Source: Thermodesulfobacteriota bacterium (GTDB lineage Bacteria > Desulfobacterota > DSM-4660 > Desulfatiglandales > HGW-15). From it: a stretch of 9,774 nt of DNA. Location of the stretch: positions 1 through 9,774 of the forward strand of contig JALOPA010000023.1 of the NCBI GenBank assembly GCA_025454125.1, written 5' to 3'. Numbering within the stretch: the stretch's first letter is position 1; each line of letters starts with the position of its first letter. Positions 5,357 through 9,774 of the stretch are shown here, piece after piece. A model generated the notes under the pieces. That model ran no database searches, was not told the origin of the DNA, and saw only the letters and a program-made list of their open reading frames with translations. The position numbers and the translations under genes are program-made.

Positions 5357-7222
5357 GTGTCTTGGGAAATGACATACATTGAGCGGCGAAAGAACCTGGA
5401 GGAGGCTCTCAAGGCGGTGAAGCGAGGGGCCAAGGTCTTTCTGGGTACGGCCTGTGCCGAACCGCAGTTCCTGGTGGAGGGCCTGATCGACCGGGCAGGC
5501 CGGCTGCATGACGTTCAGGTCCTTCATTTCATTACCTTGGGGAATGCGCCTTACACGGAAAAGCGCTTTGACACGCGGTTCAGGCACAACACGTTTTTTG
5601 TGGGACCGAACACGCGGGATGCCATCAACGAGGCGCGGGCCGATTACACCCCGGTGTTCATCTCCGAGATTCCGGGCCTTTTCCGCAAAGGCCTTGTCCC
5701 CATTGACGTGGCGCTGATCCAGGTCTCTCCTCCGGACCGCCACGGGTATGTCAGCCTGGGGATCTCCGTTGACATTGTGAAGGCCGCCGTGGATTCGGCC
5801 CGTCTGGTCATCGCGCAGGTGAACCGGCACATGCCTCGAACCCTCGGAGACACGTTCATTCCGGTGCACAAGATCCACACCTTCGTGGAACACGACGCCC
5901 CGCTGGTGGAGTTTCGGTATCCTGAACTGGACGAGGTGGGAAAGGCGATCGCCCGCAACGTGGCCAAACTGGTGAGCGACGGGGACACGCTGCACCTGGG
6001 CTTCGGGCACATCCCCTACGGGGTGCTGAGGTTTCTCTCGGACCGCAAGGATCTGGGAGTGCACACGGAAGTGATCTCCGACGACTTCATCGACCTCATC
6101 GAGCAGGGGGTGATCACCGGAGACCGCAAGACCCTGCACCCCGGAAAGGTGGTCTGCAGTTTTTGCATCGGAACGCGGAGGATCTTCGACTACGTCCAGG
6201 ACAACCCCCGGATCGGCTTTTACCCTGCCGAGACGATCTACAACCCCCTGGTCATTGCGCAGAATGATCGGATGGTGTCTGTGGGAAGCTGCCTGGAAGT
6301 GGATTTGAGCGGGCAGATCTGCTCGGAGTCCAAAGGCTTTCACTTCTACAGCGGCATCGGGGGCCGGCTCGATTTTATCCGGGGAGCGGCCATGTCCAAG
6401 GGAGGCAAGGCCGTCATCACCCTGCCCTCCACCACCAAGGATGGAACCCAGTCGCGCATCAGGGCCCATCTTCAGGAAGGGGCAGGAGTTGTGGCGACCC
6501 GCGGGGACGTGCAGTACGTGGTGACGGAATACGGGATCGCCTATCTTCGCGGAAAGACGGTTCGAGAGCGGGCCATGGCCCTCATCAACATCGCGCACCC
6601 TCGTTTTCGGAGGGAACTGCTGGAAGAGGCAAAAAAGCGCTCCTATGTCTACCCTGATCAGATCCTGATTCACGCGGAAAACCACGCGTACCCCGAGGAG
6701 GAGGAAGCCAAAGAGACCCTGTCGGACGGTTCCCTGATCACCATTCGCCCGATCAAGCCTACGGACGAGCCTCTGCTCCAGGACTTCTTCTACTCCCATT
6801 CCGATGAAACGGTCTATCTCCGGTACTTCCGGCAGGTGCGCGCCATGCCCCACGTCACCGCGCAGGCCATGGTCAACCTGGACTACCAGGAGCGCATGGC
6901 TTTTGTAGCAACGATCGGGGACATAGGGCTTGAAAGAATCATCGGGGTGGGCCGATATGCGGCGGAAAAAGAGGACAGAGGCATCGTGGAGGTGGCTTAC
7001 ACTGTCCACGAAGGTTACCAGGGACGGGGACTTGGGTCGCTTCTGCAGCAGCACCTTGAAGCCTATGCAAGGCGCAAAGGCTTCACAGGCGCGGTGGGTT
7101 ATCTTTTCCAGGACAATGTGCCGATGCTGAAAACCTTTGCGAGGAAAGGAGCTTACAGCGGAGAGATTCTGGAGGACGGTATACTCAGGGTCGTGAGGCA
7201 TTTCGATGCTCCCTCTGAGTGA
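5357..7222 (+). CDS. Acetyl-CoA hydrolase/transferase fused to a GNAT acetyltransferase
   Basis: A 621-residue cytosolic fusion. Residues 1 to about 445 are a family I CoA-transferase/hydrolase of the acetate/butyrate/4-hydroxybutyrate group: N-terminal half with PPDRHGYVSLG, then LHLGFGHIPYGV and HTEVISDD, whose glutamate (E238 from this start) matches the catalytic residue that forms the glutamyl-CoA thioester, and a C-terminal half with VVTEYGIAYLRGKTVRERA. Residues about 455-610 are a GNAT domain with the acetyl-CoA loop QGRGLG at 555-560 (QxxGxG). The transferase could exchange CoA between acyl-CoA and acetate in fatty-acid fermentation or syntrophy; the GNAT part may acetylate a protein or the enzyme itself, analogous to Pat-type lysine acetyltransferases. 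The exact substrates are unknown. Start: GTG 5357 has GGAGG (5347-5351) five nt upstream; ATGs at 5327 and 5345 are in the terminator stem or ahead of the ribosome binding site, and ATG 5369 is slightly far from it. No own promoter is seen, so expression may need read-through of the preceding terminator. Confidence 0.9.
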   Translation: MSWEMTYIERRKNLEEALKAVKRGAKVFLGTACAEPQFLVEGLIDRAGRLHDVQVLHFITLGNAPYTEKRFDTRFRHNTFFVGPNTRDAINEARADYTPVFISEIPGLFRKGLVPIDVALIQVSPPDRHGYVSLGISVDIVKAAVDSARLVIAQVNRHMPRTLGDTFIPVHKIHTFVEHDAPLVEFRYPELDEVGKAIARNVAKLVSDGDTLHLGFGHIPYGVLRFLSDRKDLGVHTEVISDDFIDLIEQGVITGDRKTLHPGKVVCSFCIGTRRIFDYVQDNPRIGFYPAETIYNPLVIAQNDRMVSVGSCLEVDLSGQICSESKGFHFYSGIGGRLDFIRGAAMSKGGKAVITLPSTTKDGTQSRIRAHLQEGAGVVATRGDVQYVVTEYGIAYLRGKTVRERAMALINIAHPRFRRELLEEAKKRSYVYPDQILIHAENHAYPEEEEAKETLSDGSLITIRPIKPTDEPLLQDFFYSHSDETVYLRYFRQVRAMPHVTAQAMVNLDYQERMAFVATIGDIGLERIIGVGRYAAEKEDRGIVEVAYTVHEGYQGRGLGSLLQQHLEAYARRKGFTGAVGYLFQDNVPMLKTFARKGAYSGEILEDGILRVVRHFDAPSE

Positions 7223-7277
7223 AGGATGCCTGGAATTTTCGTAACAGTTTGGCTCTTTGAAATAAACACAGAAAAAC

Positions 7278-7290
7278 GCGCCATAGGCGC
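7278..7290 (+). terminator. Short hairpin after the CoA-transferase gene
   Basis: GCGCC and GGCGC (7278-7282, 7286-7290) enclose ATA, forming a compact 5-bp GC stem 55 nt after the stop codon. An A-rich run precedes it, but there is no T-tract after it on the plus strand. On the minus strand the run becomes TTTTTC after the stem, so the better terminator polarity is against leftward transcription. It is only a weak candidate for ending the upstream transcript. The rest of 7223-7337 shows nothing else I can identify. Confidence 0.3.
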
Positions 7291-7337
7291 ATAAAGGCCA
7301 CGGGGGTCCCTCTAAAAACAGAAAACGAATTTTCCTT

Positions 7338-7366
7338 TTGACAATCAACGGGAGCGGTGATATCTT
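7338..7366 (+). promoter_or_regulatory. Sigma70 promoter of the efflux operon
   Basis: Consensus TTGACA (7338-7343), a 17-bp spacer, and TATCTT (7361-7366). This is the best promoter in the window. The predicted start near 7373 lies inside the palindromic operator at 7365-7384, which explains how a bound repressor would shut the operon. Confidence 0.8.
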
Positions 7367-7384
7367 TACTTACCGGTAGGTAAA
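7365..7384. promoter_or_regulatory. TetR-type palindromic operator
   Basis: A 20-bp dyad with no spacer: TTTACTTACC (7365-7374) and GGTAGGTAAA (7375-7384), 9 of 10 positions complementary. It overlaps the end of the -10 box and the predicted transcription start, ahead of the TetR gene. Size, symmetry and position match autoregulatory operators of TetR/AcrR repressors. It also partly overlaps the AAAGGTGGG purine stretch that may serve as ribosome binding site. Confidence 0.75.
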
Positions 7385-7396
7385 GGTGGGTCTGGG

Positions 7397-8062
7397 TTGA
7401 GATCCACCTTTTGTCATCAGGACCTCAACAGGAAGGGCGGCAGCAGAAAAGTGGACCAAGTCGAGGAAAATGAAAATCGCGAACCGGATGTGAGGAAAGC
7501 CCTCTTATTGGCGGGCATCGATCTTTTTGCCGAGAAAGGGTATGCGAGCACCTCGGTTCGGGAAATCGTGTCCCATGCCGGAGTGACCAAGCCGGTTCTT
7601 TACTATTATTTCCAGAGCAAGGAAGGCTTGTTTCAGGCCATCCTGGACTGGGCCGCGGAAGAGCTGGAAGTCATGCTGACAGAGGCTCTTCAAAAGCCCG
7701 GCACGGCTTTGGAACGGATTGTTCACCTCTATCGCCGCATCTACCAGGGATTGATGGAGCACCACAAGCTTTTCAAGCTCATCAATCATTTGTTCTTCGG
7801 TCCTCCGCAGGGCGCGCCGACTTACGACATCGAGCGGTTCCACCGCCGGATGGTCCAGGTGATCAAGGAGATCTACCTGGCAGGGCTCAAGGAGGGGGAG
7901 CTCAGGGATGTGAATCCCGAGGAGGGGACTCTCCTCGTGCTCGGAGTGACCGACTACTGTTTTCACCTCGATTATCTTCACCCGGAAACCGTGGACCCGG
8001 ACCGGGCGGAACGATTGCTGCGCATTGCCTTTGAAGGCTTGTCAAAAAGGAAGGATGGTTGA
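7397..8062 (+). CDS. TetR/AcrR-family transcriptional repressor
   Basis: A 221-residue regulator, usual family length. The N-terminal DNA-binding domain is clear: RKALLLAGIDLFAEKGYAS at 33-51, then the helix-turn-helix TSVREIVSHAGVTKPVLYYYF at about 52-72 and the family-typical SKEGLF. The C-terminal part (about 85-220) is a helical ligand-binding domain of variable sequence, with LFKLINHLFFGP and a closing LLRIAFEGLSKRK, so the inducer cannot be predicted. It heads an operon with the membrane-fusion and RND pump genes, and a palindromic operator sits at its promoter, so autorepression and control of efflux are inferred. Start: TTG 7397 follows AAAGGTGGG at suitable spacing. GTG 7451 is a plausible alternative that trims 18 unconserved residues, but its nearest purine-rich stretch (GGAAGG) is too distant. 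The downstream gene starts three nt after the stop. Confidence 0.92.
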   Translation: MRSTFCHQDLNRKGGSRKVDQVEENENREPDVRKALLLAGIDLFAEKGYASTSVREIVSHAGVTKPVLYYYFQSKEGLFQAILDWAAEELEVMLTEALQKPGTALERIVHLYRRIYQGLMEHHKLFKLINHLFFGPPQGAPTYDIERFHRRMVQVIKEIYLAGLKEGELRDVNPEEGTLLVLGVTDYCFHLDYLHPETVDPDRAERLLRIAFEGLSKRKDG

Positions 8063-8065
8063 GCC

Positions 8066-9121
8066 ATGAGTCGTCTGTGGGAATGGTCGCGTCATGCAAT
8101 CCTGTTGCTTCTGGTCCTCGCGCTGGGTTCGGGATGCACCCGCTCGGAGAGCGATGCCAAGGCGCAGAATAACCAAAACCAGAACAAAGCGGTCAAGGTA
8201 TCCGTTGTGCGGATGGAGCCTGCGCCCATGAAAGACGTTCTTGTGCTGCCCGGCGAGACAGAGGCCTGGCAGGACGTGCGGGTGGCTGCGGACGCGGCGG
8301 GCCGCGTGGAGTGGATCGGGCCGAAAGAAGGCCAGACGGTTCGGGGGGGCGATCTGATCGCTAAAGTCGACGTGGCCTCCCTCAAGGCGGCGCTCGATCG
8401 GGCCGAGGCGGCCCTGAAACTGGCCGAGGATCTCTATCAGAGGCGCTACAAACTTTTCGAGAAGAGCATCATCAACCAGGAGGAACTCGACAAGAGCGCA
8501 ACCGAGAGAACCCTGGCGCAGGCCAACTTGAGGCAAATGCAGATCGAGTACGACCGAGGGTTTCTGAAAGCGCCCGTGACCGGCATGGTCAATCACCTCT
8601 TTGTGGACGAAGGGGAATTCGTGGACAAAGGCAAGCCCTTTGTGGACCTGGTCAACGTGGACAAAATCAAAATCAACGTGAATGTCCCTGAGCTCGATGT
8701 GCGCTATCTGAAAGTGGGACACAAGACCCTGGTCCGCGTGGATGCCTTCCCGGATCGGGAACTCACAGGGGTCATCGACTTTGTGGCCTACAAGGCGGAT
8801 CCGGCGACCAAGACCTTTCATGTGAAGGTGATCGTGGACAATCCGAACCACGAGGTCCGGCCCGGGATGATCGCCCGCGTGTCCTTTCTCCGCCGCATCA
8901 TTCCCGATGCCCTGGCTGCGCCCATCTTCGCCATTGTGGACAAGGGCGGGGAGCGCATCCTCTTCGTGGAAAAGAACGGGGAAGCCCAGGCTCGAACGAT
9001 TTCCATAGGCGCCATTGAAGGCGACAAGATCCAGATCACCAAGGGGCTGGAGCCCGGCGACAATCTCATTGTCGTGGGCCAGAAGGACGTGGAAGAAGGC
9101 ATGAAGGTGCAGGTCCAATGA
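8066..9121 (+). CDS. RND efflux periplasmic adaptor (membrane fusion protein)
   Basis: A 351-residue HlyD/AcrA-family adaptor that joins an inner-membrane RND pump to an outer-membrane channel. Order: an N-terminal hydrophobic export segment (about 10-23), a possible lipidation cysteine C24 (LGSGC, atypical because -3 is glycine), a Q/N-rich linker at about 34-41, a first lipoyl half (VLPGETEAWQDVRVAADAAGRV...GPKEGQTVRGGDLIAKVD), a short coiled-coil hairpin at about 105-163 (LKAALDRAEAALKLAEDLYQRRYKLFEKSIINQEELDKS region), the second lipoyl half (FLKAPVTGMV...VDEGEFVDKG), then beta-barrel and membrane-proximal domains ending GLEPGDNLIVVGQKDVEEG. The hairpin is short, as in adaptors of the MexH/MdtA-like group. 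AGGAAGGA at 8048-8055 is the ribosome binding site. The stop overlaps the pump start (ATGA), so translation is coupled. The outer-membrane component is not in the window. Confidence 0.93.
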   Translation: MSRLWEWSRHAILLLLVLALGSGCTRSESDAKAQNNQNQNKAVKVSVVRMEPAPMKDVLVLPGETEAWQDVRVAADAAGRVEWIGPKEGQTVRGGDLIAKVDVASLKAALDRAEAALKLAEDLYQRRYKLFEKSIINQEELDKSATERTLAQANLRQMQIEYDRGFLKAPVTGMVNHLFVDEGEFVDKGKPFVDLVNVDKIKINVNVPELDVRYLKVGHKTLVRVDAFPDRELTGVIDFVAYKADPATKTFHVKVIVDNPNHEVRPGMIARVSFLRRIIPDALAAPIFAIVDKGGERILFVEKNGEAQARTISIGAIEGDKIQITKGLEPGDNLIVVGQKDVEEGMKVQVQ

Positions 9122-9774
9122 TCGTCAACGAGCTTGCGCAGAAACGGCCCGCCGCCGTCCTCTCCCTTCTGGTCCTTCTCGTGATCGTGGGAACCTACTC
9201 CTACCTCACCCTGCCCCGGGAATCCTTCCCGGACATCACCATCCCCTATGTCTTCGTCACCACCACCTATGAAGGCGTGGCTCCCGAGGACATGGAGCAG
9301 CTGGTCACCATTCCCATTGAGAGGAAAATCAAGGGGATCTCGGACCTCGAAGAAATCCGCTCCACCTCTGCGGAGGGCATCTCCACCGTAGCGGTCAAGT
9401 TCCTGCCCGGGGTGGACATTGATTCCGCCCTTCAGAAGGTGAGGGACAAGGTGGACCAGGCCAAACAGGATCTGCCGCAGGACATGCCCGACGACCCGGT
9501 GATCCAGGAAGTCAACTTCTCCGACATCCCGGTCATCCGGGTGGTGCTCTCCGGGCCCTTCAGCCTGCGCAGGCTCCAGAACTTCGCCGATGACTTGAAG
9601 GACCGGATCGAATCCATTCCCGGAGTGCTCAGCGCCAAAATGACCGGCGGGCTGGACCGCGCCATCCACGTGGAATTCGACCTGGACCGGGTGGGCGCCT
9701 ACAACGTGCCCTTTTCCAGCCTGATCAGCGCGGTGACGCGGAGCAACGTCAACATGCCGAGCGGGAGCATGGAC
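9118..9774 (+). CDS. RND efflux pump inner-membrane protein, partial at 3' end
   Basis: The first 219 residues of an AcrB/HAE-type resistance-nodulation-division pump, truncated by the window edge; full proteins have about 1,000 residues. It begins with a cytosolic MIVNELAQKRP, then transmembrane helix 1 (about 12-31), and family motifs TLPRESFPDITIPYV (31-45), YEGVAPEDMEQLVTIPIE (51-68), a GIS...IRSTSAEGIS stretch (73-89) and LPGVD...ALQKVRDKVDQA (96-115) of the first periplasmic porter domain. EVNFSDIPVIRVVLSG (131-146) begins the next porter subdomain. It exports compounds using proton motive force; the substrate cannot be told from this part. It shares an ATGA overlap with the adaptor gene and belongs to the same operon. 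The proton-relay residues lie beyond the window. Confidence 0.93.
   Translation, partial: MIVNELAQKRPAAVLSLLVLLVIVGTYSYLTLPRESFPDITIPYVFVTTTYEGVAPEDMEQLVTIPIERKIKGISDLEEIRSTSAEGISTVAVKFLPGVDIDSALQKVRDKVDQAKQDLPQDMPDDPVIQEVNFSDIPVIRVVLSGPFSLRRLQNFADDLKDRIESIPGVLSAKMTGGLDRAIHVEFDLDRVGAYNVPFSSLISAVTRSNVNMPSGSMD

Noticed and set aside
4607..7348. A very long open frame (about 913 codons) on the minus strand, antisense to the cNMP-PilZ and CoA-transferase genes
   Set aside because: The translation is low in recognisable motifs and rich in H, R, P, G and D, as expected for the complement of GC-rich coding sequence. The plus-strand genes here have clear domains and catalytic motifs. Its length is a codon-bias effect.
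8042..9118. Minus-strand frame (358 codons) opposite the membrane fusion protein gene
   Set aside because: Shadow of a clear adaptor gene in a tight operon on the plus strand.

Overview
This window looks like chromosome from a GC-rich, Gram-negative anaerobe, most plausibly a Desulfobacterota (former Deltaproteobacteria) lineage related to the syntrophic and sulfate-reducing groups. The reasons are the PilZ domain of the myxobacterial/delta type fused to a cyclic-nucleotide domain, the CoA-transferase fused to a GNAT acetyltransferase, the periplasm-spanning RND efflux genes, and the repeat-rich gaps between genes. This assignment is inferred from gene style only; there is no rRNA or marker gene here.

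Layout. (1) 250-2876, plus strand: a soluble PRC-barrel + MgtE-N + paired-CBS protein, then an Nramp-superfamily transporter. The transporter lacks the two most diagnostic transition-metal residues and sits beside a channel-less MgtE-type Mg2+ sensor, so the pair is best read as a candidate regulated Mg2+ (or other divalent cation) uptake module. (2) 2877-3155: a non-coding gap between convergent genes, packed with inverted repeats: a 9-bp hairpin, a ~71-bp palindromic element of dispersed-repeat type, and a phased 7-bp tandem array that runs into the manA stop codon. (3) 3156-4376, minus strand: class I mannose-6-phosphate isomerase (manA), with a TTG start. (4) 4377-4591: a divergent control region with back-to-back overlapping sigma70-type promoters and a perfect 13-bp inverted repeat enclosing 66 nt. 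(5) 4592-5281: a cNMP-binding + PilZ protein. It is followed by a strong intrinsic terminator that lies just upstream of the start of (6) 5357-7222, an acetyl-CoA hydrolase/transferase fused to a GNAT domain. (7) 7338-9774: a textbook TetR-controlled efflux operon. It has a sigma70 promoter with a palindromic operator at its -10/start region, then a TetR regulator, an RND membrane-fusion protein, and the first 219 residues of an RND pump that runs off the end of the window.

How the parts work together. The efflux operon is self-contained: the regulator likely represses its own promoter and the pump genes translated in close succession behind it. The cNMP-PilZ gene and the CoA-transferase/GNAT gene are separated by a terminator with no visible promoter after it, so the second gene probably depends on read-through, attenuation or a promoter inside the first gene. 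No mobile element, CRISPR array, tRNA or rRNA was found. The most interesting items are the MgtE-sensor/Nramp pairing with its altered metal site, the terminator-gated link between a putative dual second-messenger protein and an acyl-CoA enzyme, and the repeat structures at 2974-3161 and 4402-4493.
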